The notes: a model not told the origin generated them from the sequence alone. A DNA stretch of 64,000 nucleotides from Diphasiastrum complanatum (GCA_029204225.1 CM055093.1:27067566-27131565), one strand, 5' to 3'; shown: positions 40,323-53,252, counted from the stretch's first letter. Translations and numbers: made by a program.

Positions 40323-41471
40323 TGTTGATGAAATGTAGCTCTCAGGCTGCTCCACGTACACTGCTCTTCAAGATCACCATTCAAGAATGCATTTGAAATA
40401 TCCATTTTTTATAGATCCCACCGATAAAGTGTAGCAAGTGAAATGATGACTCAAATGCTTACCATCTTTGCCACGGGTGCAAAGGTCTCATCAGATCCCT
40501 TGTTGTTGGGCATATCCTTTTGCCACTAGCCTTGCCTTGTACTTGTTGATAGATTCATCTTGGTTTGTCTTTACCTTGAAGATCCATTTGCATCCAATAG
40601 CTTTCTTGTCCTTAGGCAACTCCACCAATCTCCATGTTCCATTCTTCATTATAGCTTGATACTCAAGATCCATTGTTTGAATCCACTCCTCTTCTTTTCT
40701 TGCTTGATTTAAACTTGTAGGCTCATCCAAAGTGGTTAGGAAAGCAACATAATTTCCAAAAACTACTTGCTTACCCTTTTGATCATATGTGAGCCTTGAA
40801 GGTACTTGTCTTTCCCTTGATGTTCTCCTTGGATTCTGACTTGATGAAGGTCCATCATCATCACCATCCAAAGTAGGATCCTTTTCATCAACATCAAGAA
40901 TGTTAGATCCATCCACACTACCATCAATCATGCTTGAAGACACTTTTGGAATGTTCCCCTCATCAAAGATGACATCTCTACCAACAATCACTTTGTTAGT
41001 AGAAGGAATGTAAACCTTGTAGGCTTTACTCACCTCACAATATCCAACATAAATACCTCTTCTTGAAGATGGATCCTTCTTGGTCCTATCATCAAGAGTA
41101 ATGTTGACATAGCATGTGCATCCAAAGGTTCTTAGAAAATTGACACTCAGCCTCCTCTTGAATAGCATCTCAAAAGGTGTCCTTTCATCCAAAATACACT
41201 CGGCCACCTATTGCACAAGAAATGGGCACACAACAAAGCTTGATCTTTCAACCACTCCATTTTATTGTGGGGTCCTTGATTTTGTATACTCCCTCTTGAT
41301 CCCATGCTCATCACAAAAGGCCTTGAACTTGGTATATATGTACTCACCACCATTGTCACTCCTTAAGCACTTGATCCTTGTAAAAAATTAGTTCTCGCTT
41401 GCATTCTTGAACTTGATAAAGACATCATACACTTCATCCTTGCTCTTTAGTAGATAGATCCAACAAAATTA
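40323..41471 (-). pseudogene. Host copia integrase C-terminus and RT start
   Basis: From 41,471 on minus: IYLLKSKDEVYDVFIKFKNA, then the integrase end (ECILDERTPFEMLFKRRLSV, RTFGCTCYVNITLDDRTKKD, GIYVGYCEVSKAYKVY), then an acidic linker. RT then starts: RKEEEWIQTMDLEYQAIMKN, WIFKVKTNQDESINKYKARL, VAKGYAQQQGI. After a shift come DETFAPVAKMVSI and KMDISNAFLNGDLEE. It stops where the truncated copia begins. Confidence 0.9.
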
Positions 41472-43956
41472 TGAAAAATGCAAAAATAAGTTTGGTAGAG
41501 GCCAAAAATCTTGTATATAGATAAACACACATGTGTGAAGCCTGTTTCCACGTGTGAAACTAGTGTACTTGTCATGTACCATAATCATGCATGTTGTACA
41601 TATGATTTAATTCAAGTTCTAGTGGCTAAAATGGCCAAAAACTAGTTTTCTAGACATATGACACATGGCATCAATCTATTGATTGCATGAGCCACATCCT
41701 TTGATTAGGTGTCATATCCCATGTGTAGGGGACAGCTCACACATGTGGAATAAGCTGAAGTAGTCAATTTTTGACTTCTAGAAGATTTCCAAGTAGATCT
41801 CCATATAGAAGGAAAATGGACCAAAAGTGCTCAAAATAGAAGGTTTTGTCCAAGTGTCAGTTTTGCATGATGAATCATCATATGACAAAGCACGTTCACA
41901 CATGTGAGATCAGAGGGATGATCAGTACCACGAGCTCTCACTTATTGTATATATAGAGCCACATTTGGCCATAATCATTGTGAGACACCAATCTTGGTCT
42001 TGGAAGCAATTTTGAGTGATTCTCTCCATTTTGTCTACATTTTTTTAATTGTTTTGAGGTTCTATTAATGTGTACTTGATTTTCAGGTTGGAGTCTGTAC
42101 TCAGACAGGTTTCACACGTGTGAAACCAGAAAGTACACCTACCTTCAATTGATGATTGTTCTTATTAGGATTTTGTGTCTAGAATTGATCTAGATTGATC
42201 TTAATCTCAAGTAGATTGATAGATCAAGTAATCTGACAACCAATCCCTCTTAAGGATTAGATTAGGATCCACTCTTGGTCCTTTTTGTGCTTTTTGCACA
42301 TGGTATCAGAGCCTAGTACAAGAGGTTTTGTTGAAATTGATAGGGTTAATCCAAATCAAAGCCAAAATTAGCAGTTTTTTGGAGGTAGTCAAATTTTGTG
42401 TAGCGAGTTGGATTTGATAGCTATTCTCAAAAATTTTGGTCCAGGTCTTGTTGTGGCCTGTAGGAACCCTTTTCACATGTGTGAAGCCGTACAACTCCGG
42501 TTTTGACTGAGAAATTTCAAAAATTTGTAGAATTTGACTGACATACCCTATTTGAGTGATTTTTGGTGCAAAATCAAGTATTTTCTATAGTAAATTTAAT
42601 CCCTTGATTAGTTCTTGGATTAAATCAGTCAAAAAATTAAAATTGAAGCTTTAATTAGGTGCATAAATTGATCATCTATCTGAGATTAGCATGGTAAACA
42701 AGCATGAAGATATGATGCAGACACTTTGTTATTATAGCATGCATAGTCTTGCCAATTTGGATGAGTCTAATTCTCTAGATCATGGTAACATGATGTGAGA
42801 TCTTTGCGATCCTAATAAATCAAGAAGAAATCTTTATTTTCTCATGAAGGAGCATGCACATGAAGAAGGAGCAACCCTCAAGGTCAAGCATCTACATGAA
42901 AATCGGAAGGAATCAATTTTGGAGGTGCTACGATGGTGCAAAGCTCTCAAGCTCATCAAAGATGTCAACATCAAAGAAGCACTATCATGGATATGGTAAT
43001 TTCAGATCAACATCAAGCTCATTGGCTGATCTTCACACCTTTTGAATCAGCAAAGACCAATTCAGCCCATGGAGTCAAGTTCAAGATCATCATGTTTTAG
43101 ATTTACCAAACTAGATTTTTGAGGAGTGTGAAAAATGCAAAAATAAGCTTGGTAGAGGCCAAAAATCTTGTATATAGATAAACACACATGTGTGGAGCCT
43201 GTTCTCACATGTGAAACTAGTGTACTTGTCATGTACCATAATCATATATGTTGTACATATGATTTAATTCAAGTTCTAGTGGCTAAAATGGCCAAAAACT
43301 AGTTTTCTAGACATATGACACATGGCATCAATCTATTGATTGCATGAGCCACATCCTTTGGTTAGGTGTCATATCCCATGTGTAGAGAATAGCTCACACA
43401 TGTGGAATAAGCTGAAGTAGGCAAATTTTGACTTTTAAAAAATCTCCAAGTAGATCTACATATAGAAGAAAAATGGACCAAAAGTGCTCAAAATAGAAGG
43501 TTTTGTCCAAGTGTCAGTTTTGCATGATGAATCATCATATGACAAAGCACCTTCACACATGTGGGATCAGAGGGATGATCAGTACCACGAGCTCTCACTT
43601 ATTGTATATATAGAGCCACATTTGGCCATAATAATTGTGAGACACCAATCTTGGTTTTGGAAGCAATTTTGAGTGATTCTTTCCATCTGTCTACATTTGT
43701 TTTGATTGTTTTGAGGTTCTATCAATGTATACTTGATTTTTAGGTTGGAGTCTGTACTCAGATAGTGTTTCACACATGTGAAACCAGAAAGTACACCTAC
43801 CTTCAATTAGTGATTGTTCTTGTTAGGATTTTGTGTCTAGAATTGATCTAGATTGATCTTAATCTCAAGTAGATTGATAGATCAAGTAATCTGACAACCA
43901 ATCCCTCTTGCGGATCAGATTAGGATCCACTCTTGGTCCTTTTTGTACTTTTTGCA
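41472..43956 (+). mobile_element. Short two-LTR non-autonomous retrotransposon (LARD/TRIM-like)
   Basis: Two direct repeats of about 828 bp, 41,472-42,298 and 43,129-43,956, both begin TGAAAAATGCAAAAATAAG and end TTTTTGCA. They flank about 830 bp of internal DNA. TGGTATCAGAGCC at 42,301 next to the left LTR is the primer-binding site. GAGGAGTG before the right LTR is a possible polypurine tract. The internal part has no pol. LTRs contain many CACACATGTG words. It interrupts the host copia integrase between FIDDFSR and WIYLLKSKDEV. A perfect target duplication was not seen. Confidence 0.9.
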
Positions 43957-43959
43957 CAT

Positions 43960-45012
43960 GGTATCTACTAAAATCATCAATGAATGTTACATACATCTTA
44001 GTTCCACTATTGCTAATTATAGTAAATCCATGAATATCCGAATCTACAAGTCGAAAAGGCTTTGTAGATCTAGATATAGATCTAGTATAAGGTTGTCTAT
44101 GTGACTTAGACAAAGCACAAGACTCACAAACATTTTTGATGTCACTTAAGAAACTTGGAAGACCTATCACACTCTTCTTCCTAGCCATTACCTCCAATGA
44201 CTTGAAGTTGAGGTGTCCCATCCTTTTATGCCCAACCTCTTGAATAGGTATTTGCTCCTTTACAACACATCCAACTTGGTTAGCAATCACACAAGCATCT
44301 AGTTTGAACAACTTCCCTTGGCTTTCCAATCAAGACATCATTCCTTTTGATCATACAAGCATCTCCATCAAACTCCACCTTGAGGCCTTTACCTAGCATT
44401 TGACTCACACTAAGCAAATTCTTGGTAATAGATGGAATACACAAGACATCCTCCAAATGAACATTCCTATTTGTTGGGAGAGATACAGGAATTGTGCCAA
44501 TCCCTTTGATTGCACACTTACCATCATTGGCCATGTAGATCACCCTCTTGTCATCTCCATATGCTAACAAAGAAGTGAAATAATATTTGTGAAAGGTCAT
44601 GTGCGAACTTGCTCCACTATCAATCCACCAAGGATCTAGATGTCCATCATTAGCAAGCATACATATCAAAACAAAAGTACTTGGACTTTCTTCATTATTT
44701 TGCAAACAAGAAAAGATTTGCCTTCTTAGAGTCAACACTCTAGAAGTAGACTTGGATTCATAAAGCTTCTTCAATGAATTCCAAGTTTTCAAAGATGATA
44801 TGCACTTACCAACTTTCTTGAAAAGCACATTGGTAACATTCATCTTTATCATGTGTAGAGTTTTCTTGGCCCTCTTATCATACCTCACTTGATATTGTTG
44901 TGTTGCTGGTCTCTCCTCCAAACCTACAACAATATCCAAAACATCATTCATATCAAGAAGTGACTCCATCCTCAGTTTCCATAATGAATAGTTACTTGAG
45001 GTAAGCCTATCA
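43960..45012 (-). pseudogene. Host copia gag, protease and integrase start
   Basis: Gag: SSNYSLWKLRMESLLD, then SLKKLYESKSTSRVLTLRRQ. Protease: LDPWWIDSGASSHMTFHKYY (catalytic DSG), then VHLEDVLCIPSITKNLLSVS. Pre-integrase: HKRMGHLNFKSLEVMARKKS and CESCALSKSHRQPY. Integrase start: FRLVDSDIHGFTIIS and MYVTFIDDFSR. Gag and protease are fused with the zinc-knuckle part deleted, and there is a frame break near 44,300. Confidence 0.92.
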
Positions 45013-45330
45013 CACTACAACATTTTGGAGGATTTTTGACCCTATTACCGAGGCTTTTATGAAGAATTTCTTTGTTAAAAAGACCACAACCCTCGGTATA
45101 CACCCTGAAGTAAACCTCGGAACGAGATCCTTGATACTTCACCTCATTTTTGTGTTGTTTATAGAATAGGTATACCGAGGGATATACCAAGGGTCCTTGA
45201 TATATCCCTCCCAAATAAGCGATTGGCGACATGTCGTTTTCGAGGATTATACCGAGGGTGTTCCCTTGGTATATCTCTATAAAAAGTTCACCCTAAACCG
45301 AGGGTTATTTTGAGGGTAGAAAATTAGGAA
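45013..45330. repeat. CACTA-2 left subterminal repeats
   Basis: Following the TIR, the word TACCGAGG or its reverse (CCTCGGTA) and close variants (CCAAGGG, CCTCGGA) occur about ten times in both orientations (near 45,045, 45,093, 45,115, 45,173, 45,188, 45,250, 45,262 and 45,297). Such arrays are the binding sites of CACTA ORF1 proteins. Confidence 0.8.
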
Positions 45331-45599
45331 AAAGAATTTAGGGCAGAATGGAGCCAGTTTACTAGCTTTAATCTGTCCTAAAAATGGACTCCATCTGACC
45401 CCATGAGTCTTTTGCACCACTTCTTATGAGGTTGGTAAGCAAAATCATTTGTTCATTATTGTCAATAAAAAAATTTGCAAAATTTATTTGAGTTACATTT
45501 CAGACACTTAAAAATTGATGAAGGAAACTTAAAGTCATTCATAAATGTTCCAAGTACAGAGATATGTTACAAACTGGATTATTGAGATATACCAAATTA

Positions 45600-46054
45600 T
45601 AATTAGATCCAGCTGAGTCATCCTCGTCCTGGCCATTGACATTGCAATCCGACTCGTGTGACTGCTATGCATGGGATTGAGACTATGATACCTGCATCCA
45701 TGAATATAATATACTTATTTGAGAAATGTGATGAGAGCGAAAGTTAGACCACATGAATGTAGTAAAGTTAAAGTATATCTTGAAGCCATATATACCTCAG
45801 ATCTAAAATATCCATCCGAATCAAGGCACAAGGAAGACTTGACATTTGTGAAGAAAAGATTCCCTGAAAATCCAGATTGTGTCAAACAACAACGAGAGGC
45901 CGCTAAAAAGGTACAGACTTTAGGGACCTTCACACCTTGGGAGTGGTGGCCAAGGTTCTCCCATGGACATCGTTATAACCTTGTCAAATGGCTCCATTCT
46001 ATTTTAAAACTGGACTACATACAATTGAAGAGCCTTGTGGAGGACTTAACTTAA
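45600..46054. repeat. Rearranged duplicate of the ORF1 3' end in CACTA-2
   Basis: 45,600-45,830 repeats 46,118-46,340, including the acidic tail coding (DDEDGQ-like on minus) and GAATGTAGTAAAGTTAAAGT. 45,830-46,050 carries an inverted copy of the ORF1 segment reading on plus FVKKRFPENPDCVKQQREAA. So a tail duplicate and an inverted fragment sit beside the ORF1 end. Confidence 0.65.
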
Positions 46055-46117
46055 ACAAATTATATATATATTGATACATAAATGTTTGAATTACAAATAT
46101 ATATCAAAATGAAATGC

Positions 46118-47769
46118 CTAATTATTAGATCCAGCTGAATCATCCCCATCCTGGCCATGGTCATCAGACTCATGTGACTGTGATGCATGAGACTGGGACT
46201 GCGATACTTGTGTGCAACGAAGATGTGTAAATTTTGTAAATGATGTTGTTAGAGTGTCTGACCGAATAAATGTAGTGAAGTCAAAATATATGTTGAAACC
46301 ATAATACATACCTCAGAATATCCATCCCAGTCAATTCTCACTCCTTGTCTCTCCAATAATTCGACTAACAATTGCAAGTTGTTGGAATATGCATACTTGT
46401 ACTCCTCTTTTGTGGGAGACCGCTTTACGGCAGATGTTTGCATGAACCGACAAATTGGAAATTGTAATTTAATTTAAACAAATCCACAAATCAAATATGA
46501 ATTATGACCAAAACAAGTTCAACTTATAAGTGAGGAGACTTACGAATGGGCATGAAAAGAACTTGGCCACCACTGCCCAGGTGCGAGGGCCCTACCGTCT
46601 CCATTCGCTTCTTAGTTGCCTCTCTTTGTTGCTTCAAATGATCTAGATCTTCTCAAAATTCTTTCTTTGCAAACTTCCAATCGTCCTTGTGCATGTTGTA
46701 TGGCCTAGATTTGCCTATACAACTGGTCAATGACATAATTCTTTTTCTCATCACTTTGTTTGTGCCAGTCCTTGAAAATGTCCAGAGCACATGTGTGAGT
46801 TGCCTCATGCGAGTGATGACGCAACCACCGTGGTCATCCTCCACTATGTGCTTCTCCGCATCTATGTCATAGGATGGCAAGACGTCAACTGACGGACGTC
46901 AACTGACAGAGAGCTGGCAAAGGGAGTGTCAAGAGGAGTGGGGGAGTTGACTACAATGGGAATGATTCGGGGAGGAGTTTGAAGACGATCACTAGAAGAG
47001 TGGGGAGGGGTATGAAGAGGAGAAGGTTGGGGAGGAGTTTGGGTGGGAGTGTAACCAACAGGGGTTTGAATGGGAAAAAAAAATGGGTGGAGTGGCCTGG
47101 CAAGAGGGATCACGGTGCCATGGAGACCCCATAGGGGATGTGGGTACTGAAGAAAAAAGAATGTGAGGATAGAATGTGGATGTGTCAGGATAATCAGGTG
47201 TGACAGATGTAGGAGTGACGTGCCATCCACATTTCTTCTTGAGTTAGGGTTTCTCGAAGTAAATAAGACCTACGACGAGGCTTGCTAGATGGATGTGCTA
47301 GACTAGAGGCTGCCTAAAGCACGACATCATCAGTGTCACCTCCACAATAGGAGCCGTCGTTGAGCCGACTCCTCCTACGATCATTCTTTTCTTTGCCGGA
47401 CTGTCGGGAAGAGGCACTGGCATTAGAGTGCGTGGGGGACTCCCACCGGATAGACCCTTGTGGAAGGGGGGAACACCTCGGTCGGAGGGTTGTGGGGATT
47501 GGATCTCCTCAGAACGAGATGATGTAGACAGCCTACCTGAACTCCATTGCATCCCAACAAGCCCATAGTTTCTCCATAGTCCTGCCTGCACGCGAGGGAG
47601 ACATCCCATCCATATAATTGAGGATCTCGTCGTCACTTATGGATGAAAAATGGGATGACCCACGATTGCGGCCAGATCTGTGACTTGGAGATGTGTCATG
47701 AGACATTGCGGACACGATTTGGAATAATCTCTGCAAGTAATAAGATATATTTTCAAAACATGCAACCAT
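46118..47769 (-). pseudogene. CACTA-2 ORF1 (Transposase_24-like)
   Basis: Minus-strand pieces in order: SRNRGSSHFSSISDDE-like Ser-rich start (MSHDTSPSHRSGRN, SDDEILNYMDGMSPSRAGRT, 47,709-47,540), then a Pro-rich region (PTQTPPQPSPLHTPPHSSS, about 47,050-46,980), then SYDIDAEKHIVEDDHGG. These are followed by IGKSRPYNMHKDDWKFAKKE, then HLKQQREATKKR and GPSHLGSGGQVLFM (46,880-46,540). Then comes KRSPTKEEYKYAYSNNLQLL with LERQGVRIDW (46,440-46,320) and an acidic tail DDHGQDGDDSAGSNN (stop at 46,118). The order matches CACTA-1 ORF1. Frames change at probable introns and at least one in-frame stop occurs. The expected role is DNA binding at subterminal repeats. Confidence 0.78.
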
Positions 47770-48129
47770 GTAGAGTTAATTAGTGCAAGAAATAAATTCA
47801 AATAAATGAGTTAAGGGTCTAACGTAGAACAAAAAAGTGATTCTATGCATTCAACCATAGTTGAATATATTATAGTACACCACAATAATCACACGTTAAC
47901 CACAATAATTACACTTTATAATCAATAAATTAAACATTTCTATATGGTTTTAGAGCCAAATACAATTCAATTACATGATTAGTCAAGATTCAAGATTACA
48001 TAAAAAAACTAGCTACATTGAAAGATGGCTGAAATATGTACGAATAAAAATAATAGATGTAAAAACATGTACACAAGTGTTTGTAAACATGGAAAGGCTA
48101 GCTATAGAGCCAAAACACTAGCTAGACCT

Positions 48130-48830
48130 ATTCTAATCCTCCTCATCATCTCCGTCATGTGGACCTTGTTGTTTCTGCACATGCAAGACACATGAATTAG
48201 TCTTCCGAACAATCGTATGGGATTCAGAGAGAATAGCAAGTTTAAAAAACATAAAATGGATTTTATTTCATACCTAAGGAGCTGCATCCCAATTTATATG
48301 CACACTCTGCCTCTCCAATAACTCGAGTAGTGTCTGCGTACCGTGGGAATACGCATGCATGTACTCGTCATGTGTAGGAGAACGCCCCATGGTGGATCGC
48401 TGCACAAACATTCCAAATTTCGATCATATAAAGATGGCATTTTATTCCAACATGTTTTACAAAAAACTCCCAAGAGCAAAAAAAAAAAAAAACAATAAAT
48501 AGTCAAATATCACAAATGGATATAGGGTAGACTTACAAAGTGGGCTCGAAAATATCCCTCGTCGCCACTGCCCAAGTGAGAAGGCCCCGTGGTCTCTAGT
48601 CGGACTCTGGTTGCCTCTGGCTACTGTCTGAAGCATCCTGGATCATCTCGATACTCTTTCTTCGCATGCTTCCAGTCCTCTCTCTCCACGTAGGAAGGCT
48701 AGCCTCTATCGGCTTTCACTGCATTTCGGATTTCCGATTTGCGGTGGCTCATCACAGCTCCCATGCGGCTCCTCATCCATTTTTGTGCGAATTCCATGTC
48801 CTGGGATGGGACAGAGCATTAATACTACAT
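48130..48830 (-). pseudogene. Second partial ORF1 copy in CACTA-2
   Basis: The minus strand reads SRMGAVMSHRKSEIRNAVKA, then YVEREDWKHAKKEYRDDPGC, GPSHLGSGDEGYFRAHF, GRSPTHDEYMHAYSHGTQTL, LELLERQ and the tail QQGPHDGDDEED followed by a stop. It is a diverged duplicate of the ORF1 middle and 3' end, in the same orientation as the 46.1-47.7 kb copy. The 5' part is cut at about 48.83 kb by the direct-repeat insertion. One in-frame stop precedes PSYVE. Confidence 0.7.
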
Positions 48831-50880
48831 CCACTAACACTAGATCCACAACAAGATAACTTACTCTTTCTCTCCCTCTCCCTTTCTCCCTCATAGAAAG
48901 TATAATAACATGCAATCCCAATAACAATCAGATCCAACAATTAGCAAACAAAATAAAACATGAGAGATGGAGGAGGAAAAAAGAAGAGCAAGGACATTCC
49001 ACATCCACTTCACAAGGAAATCAATCAGCTTGTATTGAAGAAAAGATGGAACGTGTGTAGGAACTCAAGTTGGTCCCTTTTTATAGTAGAGGGGACCTTG
49101 GCCTCTGAATCCTATTGGTCCATTTATGCCTGCCTAATTATTGAAATTTAAAAAAGAGTGAGAACCATCCAAATTGGAGGGAAACCCAACTTTATTCACT
49201 AACTTGACATTTAGGCCCTGCGACATTAAAAGTCCCGCAAAAAAGGCCTAAAGTCCTTTTATTGACTTGTAAGTAATCAAATAACTATGTGATCATCAGG
49301 TTGGACTTACACACGCAGGGTGCCAAATCCCTCACTTATTAACTAGGGTTAGGGTTGCCTCGGGATCCGCAAACCCTCCAACAGAATCCCCCACCAAAAC
49401 TGGTGGCGGTCCCACGACACCTGCCTCGAAGATTGAATGCAAATTTTCAAAAATAGCCATATGGGTCCGATGGCCATTCATTATATAATCTTGTTCATTG
49501 CCAAATGGGTAGTTGACACCATCCAAAAAAACATCCCAAGATAATGCTTGTTGATGTTGATCCTTGTAAATAGGTGCACCTGCTAGCAATGACATTGTTG
49601 AAGCTAATGGCAAGGTCACAGAATATTTTTTTTGACATTTTCAAAAATTTATAATTTCCTCAATACTTAATGGAATAAGAAAAAAATTCTATCTTTAGCA
49701 AGCCCTTTCAATGCTCTACAGGTGTAGTTATTCAGATGGAATTATAGAGAATAGAAGGTAGGGCGAAAAATAATTCAAACAGGGCAAAAAAAACACAAAA
49801 ATCTGAAAGTTTCTGGTTTCTGACAAGTTTACAAAATTTTGTGGCCAACTTAAAAAATTTGTAACTTGCTCAATACTAAACGAAATTCAAAAAAAAATTA
49901 ACGGAAAAGAAACTCTATCAATGCTCTTCAATCCTATTTATTCAGATTGAATTACAAAGAATAGAAAATAGGGCGGAATCTGAATAAAGAAGAAACAAAA
50001 AATTAAAAAACAGAATTTCTGGTTTTTGATAAGTTTACATAAATTTGTAACTTGCTCCTTGCTCAATACTGAACGGAATTAAAAAAAAATTAGATGGAAA
50101 TAAAGCCTTTCCAATGCTCTATCTATTCAGATTGAATTATAGGGAATAGAAAATAGGGCGAAAATTGAATTAAAAAAAAGCGAAAAATTAAAAAACAAAA
50201 AATACAGTCACCACTCATTTTTTGAACGTTTTTGGACATAACTCTCACAAATCACATCCATAATGCAAAGCTAACCCTAGCATGCCAAGACCAAGATGCC
50301 TAAATGCAAGCTAACCATTAACACTACGATCCACTAACACTACTTCAGTGAAGGAAAAACTTACTTTTCTCTCTCTCTCTCTCCCTCTTCTCTATCGCAA
50401 AAAGTATAATAAAGATAAATCCCAACAACTAACAAATCCAACAATTGATAAATCCAAAGAAAGCACGAGAGATGGAGGAGGAAACAAGAAGAGCAAGGAC
50501 ATTCCACATCCACTTCACAAGGAAATCAATCAACTTGTATTGAAGAAAAGATGGAACGTGTGTAGGAACTCAAGTTGGTCCCTTTTTATAGTAGAGAGGA
50601 GGACCCTGGCCTTTGAATTCTATTGGTCCATTTATGCCTCCCTAATTATTCAAATTTAAAAAAGAGTGGCAACCATCCAAATTGGAGGGAAACCCAACTT
50701 TATTCAATAACTTGACATTTATACCTTGCGACACTAAAAGTCTCGCAAAAAAGGACTTTCCTTGTAACTAGTCAAATAACTATGTGATCATCGGGTTGGA
50801 CTTACACTCGCAGGGTGCCAAATCCCTCTCACTTATTAACTAGGGTTAGGGTTGTCTCGGGATCCGCAAACCCTCCAACA
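48818..50880 (-). mobile_element. Insertion bounded by ~560-bp direct repeats
   Basis: 48,818-49,383 and 50,306-50,880 are direct repeats, sharing GAGAGATGGAGGAGGAA, TGGAACGTGTGTAGGAACTC and GGATCCGCAAACCCTCCAAC. They enclose about 920 bp. On minus they start TGTTGGAGGG, like LTRs, but no primer-binding site or CA end was seen. A minus ORF (49,619-49,332) includes IYKDQHQQALSWDVFLDGVN and GEFAD-like text, of unknown family. Possibly a non-autonomous LTR element. Confidence 0.5.
49640..50165. repeat. Three ~200-bp tandem repeats
   Basis: Three diverged copies (about 49,640, 49,855 and 50,045) each contain TTGCTCAATACT-like text, CAATGCTCT and TATTCAGATTGAATTA followed by GAATAGAAAATAGGGCG. 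They lie inside the direct-repeat insertion. Confidence 0.75.
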
Positions 50881-50883
50881 GGA

Positions 50884-53252
50884 GCACAACTTGGGAGCAC
50901 TTGAGTGAGTTGAAAGATAAAAAAGGTGCACGAGATGACCTAAAAGAAGTGAGAAAGATGGCCAAATTATGGCCACAGACGGTGGAGACTTCGATTGTCA
51001 TACCAAAGGTCCCATGGATGCCTTCACAAGGGACAAAAAGCTAAGTGGACTAAAGTCTCATGATTGGCATAAATTTTTATAGGTTGGCATGGCATGTTTT
51101 TTGACTTTTTTTTCACATCAACATTGTCGATTACATTTTATAGCATGTCTTGTGATTTCAAGATGATCTCATTGCGCATATATGTATCTCAATGATCATG
51201 ACCAAATTGTTTTTTGTGCGTGCAGTTTGTGCTTCCCTTGGTGTTGAGAGGGTTCTTGACGGAGGAGTTAAGGAGTGCAATCTACAGAATCAATGGTTTG
51301 GTGAGGTACGGTGAATGCGCTTGCAATTCACATCATTTGTTATTGGGGTGATTCAAGATGATGATGTTACTAACACGTATGTCATTGTTGTTTCTCTTTG
51401 TTATGAAGACGCATTTCATCCAAAGAGATACCGCTGGCATCCATTGAGGCGGCAAGACAAAGCTCCATCGAGGCAGCATGTTTGCTCGAGAAGCACTTTC
51501 CCACATCCATTCTCACCATTCAAATGCATCTCATCGTGAATTTGATAGATGAGGTGGCCATTGCAGGTACATTATCCACTTGCGTCAATTGCCTATTCTT
51601 AGTCCATCCTAGACTATTGTTATTGTGGTAATTCCCATGTTTCCTCATTAACATCAATTCATCTTTTTTAATTCAGGCACGGTCCATAGCTGTTGGATGT
51701 TTTTCTTGGGACAATTTATGAAAACATTGAAGGGCTTCGTAAGACAAAGAACAAGGCCTGAGGGTAGCATGGCGGAAGGATGGCTAGTGCAAGAGTCCAT
51801 GGTTTACATCACGGAGTTCCTTGCTCATAGCGATCCTTCTATTCCTCATCTTTGGGATAGGAAGGACGATGAGTGTGTTGTTGGGGGGGTTCCTCAAGGA
51901 AAAGGAGCGATCATGAGAATGAGTGAGTCCTTCAAGGAGAAGTAAATATGTTTTGCATTCTTAATAGTGAGGAAATACAAAAGTGGATTTTACTATACGA
52001 AGATGCCAAGGCTCATAGACAAATCGCTCGAGCCACTTTTAGGAGAGGGCAAAGAAGACAACCTTCCTCATCTGACCTCGCCCTTCTACCCAAGGACATG
52101 ATGCTTGATTGGCTACGTGATGCTCTTAGAGAAGCCTTGGCAAACAACCATGAAGTAACAGAGAGAGTGGGAATATGCAAGGGGTTGCGATTTACATGAA
52201 AGCTATGATGATCAACCTTCACATGTTTATTGATACGTGCAATTTTGTACATGTTTGTTGTATCCTTAACACATTAAGTTCCATTTCGTTCAATAAAAAA
52301 AATACAATGCATTGTGGATGCATGGATGACACTTTCGTATGGAGCGCATTGACAAAAATAGAAACACGTACAATTGTGAAGTCATGGCAAATTTTACCCA
52401 AGAGAGTCAAGCAAGCACGACGGACACCAATTTACTCTCTTCTCAACTTGATTATTGTGGGACAATCAATGACATCCTCAAAGTTGGATTTAGGCAATTC
52501 AACTTTTTCATATTTGATGTCAAATGGTTCAAACTTATTTGCAGTGGTCCCAATGCAATTGTCAGGAAAGATGAGAGTAGTTATTTTGCCATTGACTCCA
52601 CCAAGCTTTGGATAGATCAAAGTAACACATTTGTTTTTCTGCAACAATGTGAGCAGGTACATTTCTTTGATGTCTTCAAGATGTCTATGCTCTTTTGTTG
52701 TCAATCAATCGATTTTCCATGTACTACACAAAATGTATATTGTGTATAGTAATACGCAAGCAACTATAGCATAGCTATGGATATTAACTACGAGTCAATG
52801 TTTATGGTAGCATTGATCAATTGCAGGTGGTCTTTCACCCCAATCGTTCAGATCCCAGATGGTGGTACGTGATTTAAGTCGCTCATCGAAGTAAAAGAAA
52901 TTTTGAAGATAGAGATGTTGCGGAGGACATCACGCTGCCAGCTGATGCACCTCATGAACAAGATTGTGATGATGGATTTAATGTCACAATTTTGGAGGAT
53001 GATCATGTGCAAGCTTCACAAGCTAATGATGACGTTGAGCATGATGCATCATCGTCGGATGCTTCGACGACACACGACACACTTTCACGATCTTACTCGT
53101 CATCATTGTCGCCATTAGCTTTTGACGATCGACTTATTAATGATGAAGCTATAGGAGATATCCGGGTAGAATTAGAGATAGACTCATTTGGTTTGGCGGA
53201 TTTGTGGCATGATGATGCGGCAAATGATAGCAATGAACCACCAAATGAATGA
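50884..53252 (+). pseudogene. CACTA-2 transposase: TNP2 end, DUF4218, DUF4216
   Basis: On plus: LKDKKGARDDLKEVRKMAKL, then PKVPWMPSQGTKS, then SLMIGINF (TNP2 GLKSHD region, shifted) at 50,905-51,080. Next, LPLVLRGFLTEELRSAIYRI (about 51,240-51,300), then LLEKHFPTSILTIQMHLIVN (51,485-51,540). MKTLKGFVRQRTRPEGSMAE and GWLVQESMVYITEF (51,718-51,830) give the DUF4218 signature. DUF4216 follows with MERIDKNRNTYNCEVMANF and FIFDVKWFKLICSGPNAIV (52,339-52,570). A Ser/Asp-rich tail ends at 53,252. Introns with GT/AG borders separate the blocks. The catalytic N-terminal TNP2 half is absent, probably lost with the 48.8-50.9 kb insertion. Confidence 0.85.

Noticed and set aside
41460-41475. Target-site duplication for the short two-LTR element
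   Set aside because: The 5-mers next to the two LTR outer ends do not match, so none is claimed.
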